Shown one piece after another: positions 44,586 to 55,630 of a stretch of 64,000 bases of DNA. The translations under genes and the position numbers were made by a program. Under the pieces are notes generated by a model, which worked only from the letters and a program-made list of their open reading frames with translations, had not been told where the DNA came from and searched no databases. The DNA is taken from positions 310,001 through 374,000 of the forward strand of contig JAPLAU010000008.1 of the NCBI GenBank assembly GCA_026393115.1. The letters are read 5' to 3'. The number at the start of each line of letters is the position of its first letter. The stretch's first letter is position 1. The stretch comes from Actinomycetota bacterium (lineage in GTDB: Bacteria > Actinomycetota > Actinomycetes > S36-B12 > CAIYMF01).

Positions 44586-45127
44586 ATCGGTTCATCCGGC
44601 GCCGTAGTGGCGGCTGGCTCCAAGATGAAGGCGTGTACGTCGCGTGAGTCGGCGATGCGGGTGCGGTATTTCGGGAAGCCTGAGTAGACGACGGCGCTTG
44701 CGTCCCACACGGCATCCATCTCGTTGGGTGTTACGGCACGAGCGAGCACGGCAGCGCTCTGTGAACGCCACGCGACCGTTGCGTGCGGGTTCTTGGTGAG
44801 GTTGAAGACCCAACCCGGGGTCTTCGCCTGCGCGAAGTTGGTTCCGAGAATTACGAAGTTGCCGTCGTAAGGAATTCCAGCGACGGGCATCGTGCGGGGT
44901 TCGCCCGACTTTGCTCCGGTGGTGGTGAGCATGATGACCGGGAGTCCGGTGAGCAGGCCTGGCACGGTGAGCTTGCCGTCACTCCAGCGGTGCAGAGGCC
45001 GGTCGACTCGGTAGAGGGTGCGCTGGAAGACCCATGCGCCGGCCGTACTTGCGCCCACGTACTGCATCCCTCGCTGGGCGGCGTTGGGCGGGCTGAAGCT
45101 GAAACCAAGTTCGTCCTGAAGTCCCAT
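44582..45127 (-). CDS. Deazaflavin (F420)-dependent nitroreductase family protein (DUF385)
   Basis: A 181-residue protein of the DUF385/Ddn-like family (nitroreductase/deazaflavin-dependent oxidoreductase). The central [61 protein letters not shown] is the conserved core that binds F420 or flavin. ATG 45127 follows GGTGGAG. The family is mainly found in Actinomycetota, supporting the taxonomic guess. It is convergent with the deiminase gene. Confidence 0.9.
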   Translation of the reverse strand: MGLQDELGFSFSPPNAAQRGMQYVGASTAGAWVFQRTLYRVDRPLHRWSDGKLTVPGLLTGLPVIMLTTTGAKSGEPRTMPVAGIPYDGNFVILGTNFAQAKTPGWVFNLTKNPHATVAWRSQSAAVLARAVTPNEMDAVWDASAVVYSGFPKYRTRIADSRDVHAFILEPAATTAPDEPI

Positions 45128-45360
45128 GGCTCCACCCTGCCCGAGATCCGCGGCCCGCGCCACGGGTCCCGTGCGGTCCGCCGGGGCCCTTTGGCCGTAG
45201 CCGGTTCAGCGGAGGTGACAAGACTCACGGCCCATCTGGTAATCAAAGGACCGAAGACTGCAGGGAATGGGCCCCTCCGCACGGCAGAATAAGTCACAGT
45301 CGGCTGCGGTCCGTTCCCATGGGGTACGGGCCGTGCTGTCCGCTCAACAGAGAGGTTGCC

Positions 45361-46881
45361 ATGATTATCGGAGTTGTCCGCGAGTCGAACCCGGGCGAGA
45401 CGCGAGTGGCAGCCACGCCTGCCACCGTGACTCAACTGATCAAACTCGGTTACGACGTTGTGGTGCAGCCGGGTGCGGGCCAAGCGGCGAATTTCACCGA
45501 TGAGGCGTTTGCTGAGGTAGGCGCGACTCTTGGTGACCCGCTCGGTGCCGACATTGTGTTCGGCGTCAACGCCCCGTCGAACGAGCAGCTCGATGGGCTC
45601 AAGTCAGGCGCCACCCTCGTCAGCATTCTGAGCCCGATGCTCAAGCCCGAACTGGTCGAGGATCTCAGCCGCCGACCCATCACCGCACTTGCGATGGATG
45701 CTGTACCGCGCATCTCGCGCGCGCAGTCACTTGACGTTCTCAGTTCAATGGCGAACATCGCTGGCTACCGTGCGGTGATTGAAGCCGCCAACGTATTCGG
45801 GCGCTTCTTCACCGGACAGGTGACAGCGGCTGGAAAGGTGCCCCCGGCCAAGGTGCTCGTCTGTGGAGCCGGTGTCGCCGGCCTTGCAGCGATCGGAGCC
45901 GCAGGAAGTATGGGCGCGATCGTGTACGCCACAGACCCGCGTCCTGAAGTTGCCGACCAGGTGAAGTCGCTGGGCGGTGAGTACTTGGCGGTTGAGGCGG
46001 CCGATGTTGAGGTCAGCGCCACCGGATACGCGAAGGAAATGTCAGACGACTACAACACGCGGGCCGAAGCCCTGTACCGCGACACGGCCAAAGACGTCGA
46101 CATCATCATCACCACGGCCCTCATCCCTGGGCGGCCAGCTCCGCGACTGATCACCGCCGACATGGTGGCCAGCATGAAGTCCGGCAGCGTCATCGTCGAC
46201 ATGGCGGCGTCGAATGGTGGCAACGTTGAAGGAACGGTGGCTGGCGAAGCCGTCGTGACTCCCAACGGAGTCACGATCATCGGCTACACCGACCTTGCTG
46301 GTCGGCTCGCGACGCAGGCCTCGCAGCTGTACGGAACGAACCTCGTCAACTTGATGAAGCTCATGACCCCTGAGAAGGACGGCCAACTCGTTCTTGACTG
46401 GGACGACGTCGTACAGCGCGGCATCACGGTGGTGCGCAACGGTGAAAACGCGTGGCCGCCGCCCGCAGTTCAGGTGTCGGCAGCCCCCGCGGCCGCGGCT
46501 GCGGTGGTTGCCGTCAGCCCGGTGAAAGAACCACCACCGCCAAGTCGAAGATGGACGATGATCGGGGTAGGCGCACTCGTGCTGTTCTTGCTGGTGGCAG
46601 CGGCTCCGCCGGCTCTACGAGTTCACCTCACGGTGTTCGCGCTGGCCATTGTCATCGGGTACTACGTGATCGGTAACGTGCACCACGCCCTACACACGCC
46701 GCTGATGTCAGTCACGAACGCGATCTCGGGAATCATCGTGGTCGGTGCCTTGCTACAGATCGGTCACGGTGACCCCGTGATCACGGTCTTGTCGTTCATA
46801 GCCATTCTGTTGGCCAGCATCAACGTGTTCGGTGGTTTCGCCGTCACACGCCGAATGCTCTCGATGTTCTCGAGGAGCTGA
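45361..46881 (+). CDS. pntA: Proton-translocating NAD(P) transhydrogenase, alpha subunit
   Basis: A 506-residue subunit coupling proton flow to hydride transfer between NADH and NADP. The NAD-binding domain I (about 1-370) starts with [22 protein letters not shown] and contains [23 protein letters not shown] Pro/Ala linker precedes about four membrane helices at the C-terminus, so this is the E. coli-like fused form. ATG 45361 follows GAGAGG. pntB starts 5 bases after the stop. Confidence 0.95.
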   Translation: MIIGVVRESNPGETRVAATPATVTQLIKLGYDVVVQPGAGQAANFTDEAFAEVGATLGDPLGADIVFGVNAPSNEQLDGLKSGATLVSILSPMLKPELVEDLSRRPITALAMDAVPRISRAQSLDVLSSMANIAGYRAVIEAANVFGRFFTGQVTAAGKVPPAKVLVCGAGVAGLAAIGAAGSMGAIVYATDPRPEVADQVKSLGGEYLAVEAADVEVSATGYAKEMSDDYNTRAEALYRDTAKDVDIIITTALIPGRPAPRLITADMVASMKSGSVIVDMAASNGGNVEGTVAGEAVVTPNGVTIIGYTDLAGRLATQASQLYGTNLVNLMKLMTPEKDGQLVLDWDDVVQRGITVVRNGENAWPPPAVQVSAAPAAAAAVVAVSPVKEPPPPSRRWTMIGVGALVLFLLVAAAPPALRVHLTVFALAIVIGYYVIGNVHHALHTPLMSVTNAISGIIVVGALLQIGHGDPVITVLSFIAILLASINVFGGFAVTRRMLSMFSRS

Positions 46882-46886
46882 CTGAC

Positions 46887-48305
46887 ATGACTATCGAATC
46901 CATCGCCCAGTCGGCGTACCTCGTCGCTGCACTGCTGTTCATTCTGGCTCTCGCCGGACTGTCGAAGCATGAGAGCGCCAAGTCAGGTAACACCCTCGGT
47001 ATGGCCGGTATGGCCATCGCACTCGTCGCCACTGTCGCACTGGCCATTGACCGCAAGATCGAACCGATGGGCCTAGGACTGCTCGCCGTTGCCATGGTGA
47101 TCGGTGCACTCATCGGACTTCAACGAGCGCGTCGAGTCGAGATGACCGGCATGCCCGAACTCATCGCGCTGCTGCACTCGTTCGTGGGTCTGGCTGCGGT
47201 ACTTGTCGGCTGGAATGGCTACCTTCTGGTTGAAGGCGGTGCCAGTCCGGCCGAGTCTCTTGCACTTTCAGCGCAAGGAACTCTTGGCATTCACCACGCC
47301 GAGGTGTTCATCGGCGTATTCATCGGTGCGGTGACCTTCACCGGATCGATCGTCGCGTACTTGAAGTTGTCGGGCCGTGCTTCCTCGAGCCCGCTGATGT
47401 TGCCTGGTAAGAATTTCCTCAACGTGGGCGCGCTTGTTGTGTTCGCAGGGCTCACGGTGTGGTTCGTTATTTCGCCCACGCTGTGGTTGCTGATCGTGGT
47501 TACGGTCATTGCACTGCTCCTCGGTATTCACCTGGTGGCATCCATCGGCGGTGGCGATATGCCTGTCGTGGTGTCGATGCTCAACAGCTACTCCGGTTGG
47601 GCCGCGGCCGCATCAGGCTTCCTGCTCGAGAACGACCTGCTGATCGTCACGGGTGCACTCGTGGGCTCCTCCGGTGCCTACCTGTCGTACATCATGTGTC
47701 GCGCGATGAACCGTTCGTTCATTTCGGTGATCGCCGGCGGCTTCGGAATTGAAGCGGGCCCGGCCGAGGATAAGGACTACGGCGAGCACCGTGAAGTCAC
47801 TGCTGAGCAGGTCGCAGAAATGCTCAATGGCGCCGATTCGGTGATCATCACCCCCGGTTATGGAATGGCCGTCGCGCAGGCGCAGTACGGCGTTGCCGAG
47901 CTCACCCGCAAGTTGCGCGACAATGGCGTCAAGGTGCGCTTCGGAATTCACCCTGTTGCAGGACGATTGCCTGGTCACATGAACGTGTTGTTGGCCGAGG
48001 CCAAGGTTCCGTACGACATCGTGCTCGAGATGGATGAGATCAATGACGACTTCCCAGACACATCAGTGGTTCTCGTCATTGGCGCCAATGACACTGTGAA
48101 TCCGGCGGCGATGGACGACCCGTCAAGTCCGATCGCTGGAATGCCGGTGCTCAAAGTGTGGGAATCGCAGAACGTCATCATCTTCAAGCGGTCGATGGCA
48201 TCGGGCTACGCCGGCGTGCAGAACCCGCTGTTCTTCCGCGAGAACAGCGCCATGCTCTTCGGTGACGCCAAGGATCGGGTCGAGGACATCCTGCAGGCGT
48301 TGTGA
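46887..48305 (+). CDS. pntB: NAD(P) transhydrogenase, beta subunit
   Basis: A 472-residue membrane protein with about eight N-terminal transmembrane helices (residues 5-270) followed by the NADP-binding domain III (from about 290), which contains [78 protein letters not shown] and [19 protein letters not shown]. It forms the functional enzyme with PntA and runs to a normal C-terminus. Confidence 0.96.
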   Translation: MTIESIAQSAYLVAALLFILALAGLSKHESAKSGNTLGMAGMAIALVATVALAIDRKIEPMGLGLLAVAMVIGALIGLQRARRVEMTGMPELIALLHSFVGLAAVLVGWNGYLLVEGGASPAESLALSAQGTLGIHHAEVFIGVFIGAVTFTGSIVAYLKLSGRASSSPLMLPGKNFLNVGALVVFAGLTVWFVISPTLWLLIVVTVIALLLGIHLVASIGGGDMPVVVSMLNSYSGWAAAASGFLLENDLLIVTGALVGSSGAYLSYIMCRAMNRSFISVIAGGFGIEAGPAEDKDYGEHREVTAEQVAEMLNGADSVIITPGYGMAVAQAQYGVAELTRKLRDNGVKVRFGIHPVAGRLPGHMNVLLAEAKVPYDIVLEMDEINDDFPDTSVVLVIGANDTVNPAAMDDPSSPIAGMPVLKVWESQNVIIFKRSMASGYAGVQNPLFFRENSAMLFGDAKDRVEDILQAL

Positions 48306-48336
48306 GTGACCGCGCTTTCTATCGCACTGTGTCGTT

Positions 48337-48435
48337 CTAGCCGCGGTAGGCATCGCGACGGTGTGCGATGCGCAGCACCGTCACAGTGACGACTGTTTCA
48401 CGGATTTCGTAGACGACCCGGTACTCGCCGCGTCG
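48337..48435 (-). pseudogene. RelE-type toxin remnant (C-terminal part only)
   Basis: About 33 codons reading RRGEYRVVYEIRE...VTVLRIAHRRDAYRG and ending in TAG (48337-48339), the C-terminal strand-and-helix end of RelE/ParE toxins. The N-terminal two-thirds is missing; the piece overlaps the antitoxin gene's 3' end in another frame, as if a deletion had joined the two genes. No functional toxin can be encoded here. Confidence 0.75.
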
Positions 48436-48671
48436 TGCCGGGCGGCGATGGCCGCACGCGCCTCTGCGATCTCAGTCATGGCCTCGGGGTCAGATAGCAG
48501 CATCACCGTTTCTTCGAGGGATGCGAGGTCGTCGGGGGAAATCAATATCGCGGCCGGCGTTCCGTTTCGGGTAATCACCACTCGCTCGTGAGTGGCTTCG
48601 ACTGCGTCGACGTAGGCCGAGAGGCGGGCCTTGACGTGGGCAAGCGAATTCGTTGTGATGACCATAATCAT
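48381..48671 (-). CDS. Phd/YefM-family antitoxin with altered C-terminus
   Basis: A 96-residue protein of the Phd/YefM antitoxin group: VITTNSLAHVKARLSAYVDAVEATHERVVITRNGTPAAILISPDDLASLEETVMLL matches the DNA-binding and dimerisation core. From about residue 78 the frame continues past the normal end into a short tail (DAASTGSSTKSVKQSSL) translated from former toxin DNA. Toxin neutralisation is thus unlikely to be needed, since the toxin is only a fragment. DNA binding at its own promoter may persist. Confidence 0.8.
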   Translation of the reverse strand: MIMVITTNSLAHVKARLSAYVDAVEATHERVVITRNGTPAAILISPDDLASLEETVMLLSDPEAMTEIAEARAAIAARHDAASTGSSTKSVKQSSL

Positions 48672-48705
48672 GGTCTTGTGCCTCGTCGTGTAAAGGCAAA
48701 GTGCG

Positions 48706-49260
48706 TCAGCTGGGAGTTTCTGCGATTCGTGCGGTCACCATGTCGCAGAGCAACTTCGCGTCGGGCTTCCAGTCGCTGGGAACTTGGATCGTCTTCTTGT
48801 TGACCTTGTAGTCGGTCAAGCGAGGAACGAACGCTTCCAGCACGTCCTTGCTCCACGGTGCCATCAGGATGTAGTTCTTTTGAACGCTGACTCCGAACAC
48901 GTATTGCTCGTTGAAGCGCAACATCGGCTGATTCCATGCGATGACCAATTCGCTCTTCGGAAACTTCTTCGTGATGGCAGCGAAGATCGCGTGCACAGTC
49001 TTTTGCTGCTCATCGGTGCAGGGCTTGAGGTAGTCATCTACCGTGCTCACGCGGTGTGCGCTCTTTGAACCGCGGCAGTACATCACCAACGCATTGGCGT
49101 GCGTCTGGCTGAATCCGTGATTCTCACGCAGATAGGCGATCTGCTCGGGGTACTTCGCGTCCTTGAGTTCGTCCATCTGATCGAACCAGTACGACATGGG
49201 CTGCCCGTATTTCTTTTCAATCGCGGGGAAGTAACTTGAGCGATCGGGGTTGGTGGCCAT
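48706..49260 (-). CDS. DUF4287 / YdhG-like (DUF1801) domain protein
   Basis: A 184-residue cytosolic protein. The N-terminal YFPAIEKKYGQPMSYWFDQMDELKDAKYPEQIAYLRENHGFSQTHANALVMYCRG corresponds to DUF4287, and the C-terminal half (DEQQKTVHAIFAAITKKFPKSELVIAWNQPMLRF...YILMAPWS) to the YdhG/DUF1801 fold. No activity is established. It is upstream of the antitoxin on the same strand (34-base gap), but probably unrelated. Confidence 0.8.
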   Translation of the reverse strand: MATNPDRSSYFPAIEKKYGQPMSYWFDQMDELKDAKYPEQIAYLRENHGFSQTHANALVMYCRGSKSAHRVSTVDDYLKPCTDEQQKTVHAIFAAITKKFPKSELVIAWNQPMLRFNEQYVFGVSVQKNYILMAPWSKDVLEAFVPRLTDYKVNKKTIQVPSDWKPDAKLLCDMVTARIAETPS

Positions 49261-49317
49261 GTGGGGAATCCTAAGTGACGGATTGATGGAGTAGACATAG
49301 CGGTGAAGGGAGTCTTC

Positions 49318-49746
49318 ATGGCAGACGATTCAGAGCAGACCGGCGCGATCGACGCAGGCCCGTTCTACCACGGCACGAGAGCTGACCTAGTAGTTGGCGA
49401 TCGACTCGAGCCCGGTAAGAACTCCAACTTTGGCGCGGGGCACGCGGCGAACTTCGTCTATCTCACCGCCACTCTCGACGCGGCTACCTGGGGTGCGGAG
49501 TTGGCGCTCGGCGACGGGCTTGGCCGCATTTACATCGTGGAGCCGACCGGTGTCATCGAGGACGATCCGAATCTGACCGACAAGAAGTTTCCCGGTAACC
49601 CGACCCGCTCGTACCGCACGCGCGACCCACTGATGGTCGTTGGCGAGATTGAGGAATGGCAGGGTCATCCGCCGGAGGTGCTTCAGGCCATGCGCGACAT
49701 GGTGGCCCAAGCGAAAAACAGCGGTGTGGAAGCGATCAACGACTGA
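49318..49746 (+). CDS. arr: Rifampin ADP-ribosyltransferase-like protein
   Basis: A 142-residue protein of the Arr family, which ADP-ribosylates rifamycins using NAD. The start GPFYHGTRADLVVGDRLEPG and the segments FVYLTATLDAATWGAELALGDGLGRIYIVEPTG and NPTRSYRTRDPLMVVGEIEEW are characteristic, including the His-Tyr region of the NAD site. ATG 49318 follows GAAGGGAG. Environmental Arr proteins are common in actinobacteria and need not reflect clinical resistance. It is a single gene between the DUF4287 gene and the two-component pair. Confidence 0.9.
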   Translation: MADDSEQTGAIDAGPFYHGTRADLVVGDRLEPGKNSNFGAGHAANFVYLTATLDAATWGAELALGDGLGRIYIVEPTGVIEDDPNLTDKKFPGNPTRSYRTRDPLMVVGEIEEWQGHPPEVLQAMRDMVAQAKNSGVEAIND

Positions 49747-50382
49747 TCAGATGAGTTTGCGGTCGGAAGCCCACCGGGCGAGTTCGCGCCGGTTCGACAA
49801 CTGCAGTTTGCGTAGCACTGCCGATACGTGTGTCTCGACGGTCTTGATCGACAGCACCAATTCCGTCGCAACTTCGCGGTAGGTGTAGCCGCGAGCGATG
49901 AGTCTCATCACTTCGCGCTCGCGTGGTGTAAGTCGATCGATCTCATCGTCGTGTTCGGCGGCACCGCCCGCGAACGCATCGAGAACAAATCCGGCAAGCC
50001 GCGGTGAGAAGACCGCGTCGCCGTCAGCAGTGCGTTGGATCGCCTCTCGAAGTTCGGGACCCGAGATGGCCTTCGTGACGTAACCGCGCGCGCCACCGCG
50101 CACCGTGGCAACCACGTCGTCAGATGCGTCGCTGACAGAGAGCGCAAGGAATCTGGTTGCCGGTACGTGGGGAAGGCATCCGTCGAGCACCGCACGTGCG
50201 TCGCCTCCGGGCAGGTGTACATCGAGGAGAACCACGTCGGGGATGGTGGCGCGAATCACCCGAATGGCCTCATCAACGTCGGCGGCTTCACCGACGATAT
50301 CGAAGTCGTTACCGAGTTCAGCGCGAACTCCCGCGCGAAACATCGCGTGATCGTCGACGAGCACGAGACGTAGTTGTGTCAC
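49747..50382 (-). CDS. NarL/LuxR-family response regulator
   Basis: A 211-residue response regulator. The receiver domain (about 1-120) has acidic residues in LVDDHAMFRAG, phosphoacceptor Asp in DVVLLDVHLPGG and Lys in GYVTKAIS. The C-terminal LuxR helix-turn-helix (about 145-205) reads LTPREREVMRLIARGYTYREVATELVLSIKTVETHVSAVLRKL. It overlaps its kinase gene by 4 bases and is divergent-linked through the kinase to a PspC protein, similar to LiaRS-type envelope-stress systems. Confidence 0.93.
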   Translation of the reverse strand: MTQLRLVLVDDHAMFRAGVRAELGNDFDIVGEAADVDEAIRVIRATIPDVVLLDVHLPGGDARAVLDGCLPHVPATRFLALSVSDASDDVVATVRGGARGYVTKAISGPELREAIQRTADGDAVFSPRLAGFVLDAFAGGAAEHDDEIDRLTPREREVMRLIARGYTYREVATELVLSIKTVETHVSAVLRKLQLSNRRELARWASDRKLI

Positions 50383-51632
50383 GGGGTCACGTCGGAATCG
50401 CGTGGCAGGCGCAACTGAATCTCAGTGCCGGTTTCTGGTGAGCTTCGAACAGTCGCGCTCCCTCCGTTGCGTTCCATTCTCCTGATGATCGACTCGCGTA
50501 CGCCATGGCGGTCGGCGGGAATGGATTCCAAATCAAAGCCGGAACCGTGATCGCGAATGAATACCTCGGCCATGTGTTCGTCAACTTCGGCGTAGACGGA
50601 CGCTTCATGTCCACCGTGGCGAGCCGCATTCACCATTGCTTCGCGGGCCGCTGCAACCAGTGCGGAGAGTGCAGGATCGAGATCGGTATCGCCGACGGTC
50701 ACGAGTTCGATCGTGGCGTCGTAGGAGGATTCAATGTCGGCAGCGTCGCGTTTGAGAGCGGCCGCGAAAGTGCGTTCTGGATCGCCATCGGGAGCGTACA
50801 GCCACGAGCGCAGTGCGCGTTCTTCGGTTCGCGCGAGGCGGGCGACTTCCTGTGGGTCGTCACTGGCGCGTTGAATCAGCGTGAGCGTTTGGAGTACGGA
50901 GTCGTGCACGTGTGCGGCAATGTCGGCGCGTTCCTCCGCGCGAATGAGTGCGCGTCGTTGCTGACTTTGCTCGCGCAACAGGCGGTAGATCCACGGAAAT
51001 GTCACGAGGGCCACGCCGCCCAGAATGAGCAGCGCCGCCGACAGTCCTTGAAGGGCCGCGGCCGGGCCCGTTTGGCTCAGGAGAAGAGCAACGAGGGCGA
51101 ACACCACGAGCACGATTCCAACAGCGATGCGCCAACGGCCGGCGGCTGCGGACGTGTCGACTGTCTGCTGGGCCGCCTTGCTCGCCGCCGCCGACCACGT
51201 GTCGCGTTGTTCATCGTCGGTCTGACGCCAAATGAGTGCTGCTCCCACGATGGCAATGAGCAGGGGAAGGACGGCCCCGCGCGCGAAGTCAACTCCCAGG
51301 GCAGCGAGCGAGAGTCCGATGCCGACGACAATCACGATGAGAGACAGCAGCCGCGTGGTGTCTGAACTGCGCGCAACCGTTGGGTCAGTGGCCGCCTGGG
51401 TGTTGAGGGGCAGCGCTGCCCAGAAAGCGACGTACAGCACCAGGCCAATGCCCCCGGCGAACGTCAGTACGACGAATGCGACGCGCACGGCCCACACGCG
51501 CACGTGCAAGTGTTCGGCGAGGCCGATGGCAACACCGGCCACGACGCGACCAGTCATCGGACGGGTAGCTCGTGGGGTTGTCACGTCGGTGCTCACGTAC
51601 TCATCTTCGCGTGAGTGGGCGGCTCGTGGCAT
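50379..51632 (-). CDS. PspC-domain histidine kinase
   Basis: A 417-residue membrane sensor kinase. An N-terminal PspC domain (about 20-80: RVVAGVAIGLAEHLHVRVWAVRVAFVVLTFAGGIGLVLYVAFW), three or four more membrane segments to about 215, then a HisKA_3-type dimerisation helix (RADIAAHVHDSVLQTLTLIQRASDDPQEV; HDSVLQTL contains the phosphorylated His) and an HATPase domain with AAREAMVNAARHGG and DHGSGFD. This architecture is widespread in actinobacteria as envelope-stress sensor. ATG 51632 is the family-like start. Confidence 0.93.
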   Translation of the reverse strand: MPRAAHSREDEYVSTDVTTPRATRPMTGRVVAGVAIGLAEHLHVRVWAVRVAFVVLTFAGGIGLVLYVAFWAALPLNTQAATDPTVARSSDTTRLLSLIVIVVGIGLSLAALGVDFARGAVLPLLIAIVGAALIWRQTDDEQRDTWSAAASKAAQQTVDTSAAAGRWRIAVGIVLVVFALVALLLSQTGPAAALQGLSAALLILGGVALVTFPWIYRLLREQSQQRRALIRAEERADIAAHVHDSVLQTLTLIQRASDDPQEVARLARTEERALRSWLYAPDGDPERTFAAALKRDAADIESSYDATIELVTVGDTDLDPALSALVAAAREAMVNAARHGGHEASVYAEVDEHMAEVFIRDHGSGFDLESIPADRHGVRESIIRRMERNGGSATVRSSPETGTEIQLRLPRDSDVTP

Positions 51633-51727
51633 CAGGGTCTAACCCCTAGATTTCGGTGTGCAAGATCAGGGGTGAATGGGTGACTCTCCCCGATGTGCCG
51701 CGTGCGGTTGGGGAGGATGGTGAAGAC

Positions 51728-52963
51728 ATGACCACACAATTCGAGCAGCCCGCCCCTCCCACTGCCGCACCGCGCCCCTTGCTTCGTCGAAGTCGGTCGG
51801 ACAACGTCATCGCCGGAGTCTGCGGTGGTTTTGCCCGGTGGCTCGCCATTGATCCCGTCATCGTTCGGGTCGTTCTTGTTGTTCTCGCAGTGTTCGGGGG
51901 ATCGGGCCTCGTGCTGTACGCCGTCGGATGGTTGTTCATTCCGATGGAAGGTTCGACGATGTCGGTTGCGGAGGACTTCTTTCGTGACCCCCGGCAAGCA
52001 GACTCTAAGTGGCGCACGTTCTTCATCATCACTGGCGCAGTCATTGCGGTGATCATCGCCGGAAACCTGATGGGCGCGGCCTTTGGCGGCTGGGGTAATG
52101 GTGGATCGATCCTGCTGTTGCTTGCCGCTGGCGGCGTGGTGCTGTACCTAATGAAGTACCAGTCAACCGGAAACTCGGCGGCTCCCACGGCGGGTTCTGC
52201 TGTAGCCGAGCAGCCGCTTGCCAGCGGTGACGCCCTCGCGGAGACGACCCCCTACGCGTATGGCGGTGCCGGCCAGTACCCCGGTTATGTCGCACCGCCG
52301 GCGACTGCCGTTGCGGTGCGCCCACCTCGGCCACGGTCGTACCTCGGCCTCGTCGCCTTGAGCGCGGCGATCGTCGCTGTTGGTGCGTTGCTCGCGGCTG
52401 AGGCGAGCGGACTCATTTCTGTTCCGGTGGTGGTGATTCCTGCGGTCGCGCTCGCGATTCTGGGCCTCGGGATTCTCGCCGGTGCGTGGTTCGGCCGCGC
52501 CCGCTGGCTGCTGTGGTTCGCGATTCCGACTCTGCTTGTGACCGTTCTCGTTTCGTTCATTCCCGCGAGTTTTGGCAACAACGTGCAACGCGTCGTTGAG
52601 GCCGGAATCGGTGAGCGGGTGTGGACACCGACGAACGTGGTGCAGGCCAGTGTTCCTCACACGCTGGGTGTGGGCTCGGCTCAACTCGATCTCACCACCC
52701 TCAGCATTCCCCCGAACGCGACCTCTGTTCCAGTGAATGCGTCGGTTGTGGTGGGTGAGTTGCTAGTTACCGTGCCTGCAGCTGTGCGTGTGCATGTGAC
52801 TGCTCTGGTGAACACAGGAAACCTCAGCATCAACGGTGTGACCTCTGACAAGACGCGCAACGTATCGTTCGCGGGCGATCTTCCTGGTGGCCCGTCGACT
52901 GGGCCTGTTCTCGACCTGACCCTTACCACCGAAGTTGGCAACCTGGAGGTGTCCCGTGCGTAA
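51728..52963 (+). CDS. PspC-domain membrane protein with C-terminal LiaF-like region
   Basis: A 411-residue membrane protein divergent from the PspC kinase. The N-terminal PspC domain (about 20-85: RSRSDNVIAGVCGGFARWLAIDPVIVRVVLVVLAVFGGSGLVLYAVGWLFIPME) is followed by several transmembrane helices and, from about residue 290, a soluble beta-rich part (VWTPTNVVQASVPHTLGVGSAQLDLTTL..GNLSINGVTSDK) like the LiaF/toastrack domain. It probably modulates the kinase-regulator pair. ATG 51728 follows GGGGAGG and fits the domain start. It overlaps a small membrane gene by 8 bases. Confidence 0.85.
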   Translation: MTTQFEQPAPPTAAPRPLLRRSRSDNVIAGVCGGFARWLAIDPVIVRVVLVVLAVFGGSGLVLYAVGWLFIPMEGSTMSVAEDFFRDPRQADSKWRTFFIITGAVIAVIIAGNLMGAAFGGWGNGGSILLLLAAGGVVLYLMKYQSTGNSAAPTAGSAVAEQPLASGDALAETTPYAYGGAGQYPGYVAPPATAVAVRPPRPRSYLGLVALSAAIVAVGALLAAEASGLISVPVVVIPAVALAILGLGILAGAWFGRARWLLWFAIPTLLVTVLVSFIPASFGNNVQRVVEAGIGERVWTPTNVVQASVPHTLGVGSAQLDLTTLSIPPNATSVPVNASVVVGELLVTVPAAVRVHVTALVNTGNLSINGVTSDKTRNVSFAGDLPGGPSTGPVLDLTLTTEVGNLEVSRA

Positions 52964-53183
52964 GCACCCACTCGACGTGTTCTCACTGCTCGCAGGGCTG
53001 ATCGTTCTGGGCTTCGCGATCGCGTATCTCATTGGTGCCTACAGTTCGTATCGCCTTGATGAACGCGTGGTACTTCCGCTGCTGCTGGTGGGCCTCGGTG
53101 GCGCGGGACTGATCGTCGCCATCACCGGCCAACGTCGCGCCCATCGTCTCGTGGCGACCAGCGACGAAACCATCGGCGACTGA
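52956..53183 (+). CDS. Small membrane protein coupled to the PspC gene
   Basis: A 75-residue protein with two hydrophobic segments (VFSLLAGLIVLGFAIAYLIGAY and VVLPLLLVGLGGAGLIVAIT). GTG 52956 follows TGGAGG and overlaps the end of the PspC gene by 8 bases. Such small two-helix proteins commonly sit downstream of PspC/toastrack genes in actinobacteria. Function unknown. Confidence 0.7.
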   Translation: MRKHPLDVFSLLAGLIVLGFAIAYLIGAYSSYRLDERVVLPLLLVGLGGAGLIVAITGQRRAHRLVATSDETIGD

Positions 53184-53258
53184 CTGAACATCGCAATTGT
53201 TGCCGCGGACGGACGTAGACTTCAACAGTCGGGCCTCCCACTCACCAAGGAGTTCGCC

Positions 53259-54056
53259 ATGTCGGCAGTCGTCGCACAGCGCATTGGTCACGGTCCCCAG
53301 CGGGTTCTCGTTCTGCACGGTTGGTTTGGGCCGTCGGTCTTCGACGGGTTCTTCGATTCATTCGACCCTGACCAATTCGATATCGCGATCGTGCACAACT
53401 CCGGGTACGGCGCTGCGCGCGGTCAGACGCCGGCACTCGACATCACCGAACTCGCCGAGCAGCAGATGGCCGTCGCCGACGAACTCGGCTGGGAGGCCTT
53501 CGACATCATCGGTCACAGCTACGGCGGAGCAGCGGGTCTTCGTATCGCGTCGCTGGCACCGCAGCGAGTCGGATCGCTGGTAGCAATCTGTCCGGTGATG
53601 CCGTCGGGATTCGATGACATTGCGGTCGCAAACTGCGGTGCAACTGCAGAAACTGGGCCTGCCTACTTGGCGTCGTACGCGAAGGGCCCTGACGCCGCTG
53701 ACGGCCCGGGAATGATCATCGCGGGACTCGACCCGGTGTTGGCCAAAGACCCCGTCGCCTACCGCGAACTTATTGACGCCACCTACGCAGCGATGAACGA
53801 AGAGGCTTTCCAGCAGTACTTCGCAGTCTGGACGGGTGCTTCATTCGTTGACGACGTCGTCGGTCTCAACACGCGCTCACTGTTTATCGTTGCCGAGTCC
53901 GACCCATTCGCGGCGGTGAATTACGTAACGCCGACAGCGGAAATTATGGCCCCCGGGGCAGTGCGCGTCGAGGTACTTCCCGGTGGTCACTTCTTGACGG
54001 TGAGTGGAGATCGCGCCGAAGTCGCGACCATGATCACCGATTTCCTAACGCCGTAA
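53259..54056 (+). CDS. Alpha/beta hydrolase
   Basis: A 265-residue alpha/beta-hydrolase fold protein. The oxyanion region LVLHGWFGPSVF, nucleophile elbow GHSYGG (Ser), an acidic residue in VAESDPF and His in LPGGHFL make the triad. AAGGAG precedes ATG 53259 at proper distance. The substrate is unknown. It is convergent with the aldo/keto reductase gene, with a 4-base gap. Confidence 0.88.
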   Translation: MSAVVAQRIGHGPQRVLVLHGWFGPSVFDGFFDSFDPDQFDIAIVHNSGYGAARGQTPALDITELAEQQMAVADELGWEAFDIIGHSYGGAAGLRIASLAPQRVGSLVAICPVMPSGFDDIAVANCGATAETGPAYLASYAKGPDAADGPGMIIAGLDPVLAKDPVAYRELIDATYAAMNEEAFQQYFAVWTGASFVDDVVGLNTRSLFIVAESDPFAAVNYVTPTAEIMAPGAVRVEVLPGGHFLTVSGDRAEVATMITDFLTP

Positions 54057-54060
54057 GCGG

Positions 54061-55035
<975 letters not shown>

Positions 55036-55081
55036 GCGACCATTGTGCAGGAGAAGAAGACTTGTCTGCGAGGGGGAATTA

Positions 55082-55501
55082 ATGCGCGAAATGTTTGTGG
55101 CCGCGCTCGTCGCGGTCTCACTTGCTGCGTGTTCGTCGTCGACGCCGACTCAACCGCCGACGTCTGGCGGAGCCCTCCTGTCATTCGTGCCGACGACTCC
55201 CACCGTGTGCGATGGTCCGACAGAGAACAACACTCGTACCTGCGTTGGGTGGGGTGAGCCCGGGCAACTCGTTGTCGTGGTGCTCGGTAGCAGTTCGTGC
55301 CCGAGTGTGGCCCAGTCGGCAACCGTTACCGGAACGCAAGCGGTCACGGTAGTGGTTGAGCCCACGGGTGGTCCGTCCTGCACCGCCGATGCCGTTGAGA
55401 CAGCAAGCGAGATCGCCATCCCCTCGGGCGTCGACTCGTCGAAGTTGACCTCCGTCACGGTGGGCGGGATCAGCATCACCCTTTCGCCGCGATCAGGCTG
55501 A
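55082..55501 (+). CDS. Small secreted lipoprotein of unknown function
   Basis: A 139-residue protein with a short signal peptide and lipobox LAAC near residue 16-19 ([11 protein letters not shown]). The mature part is Thr/Val/Ser-rich with four Cys (TVCDG, RTCVG, SSCPS, PSCTA), which could form two disulfides. No family is recognised. It precedes the heliorhodopsin gene by 129 bases on the same strand. Confidence 0.75.
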   Translation: MREMFVAALVAVSLAACSSSTPTQPPTSGGALLSFVPTTPTVCDGPTENNTRTCVGWGEPGQLVVVVLGSSSCPSVAQSATVTGTQAVTVVVEPTGGPSCTADAVETASEIAIPSGVDSSKLTSVTVGGISITLSPRSG

Positions 55502-55630
55502 GCCCTCACCGCTCACGCCAACGCTGCGGTCGCGGCACCGCCAATTCCGTGATAGTGAAGTAGTGCCCACCACGTGCACAAGGGTGACGTGTCAAACGCC
55601 AAGAGCGCGCCTACTCGGAAGGTTCACCAG

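Noticed and set aside
48381-48671. Active toxin-antitoxin system
   Set aside because: Only about a third of RelE remains, so no toxin can be made.
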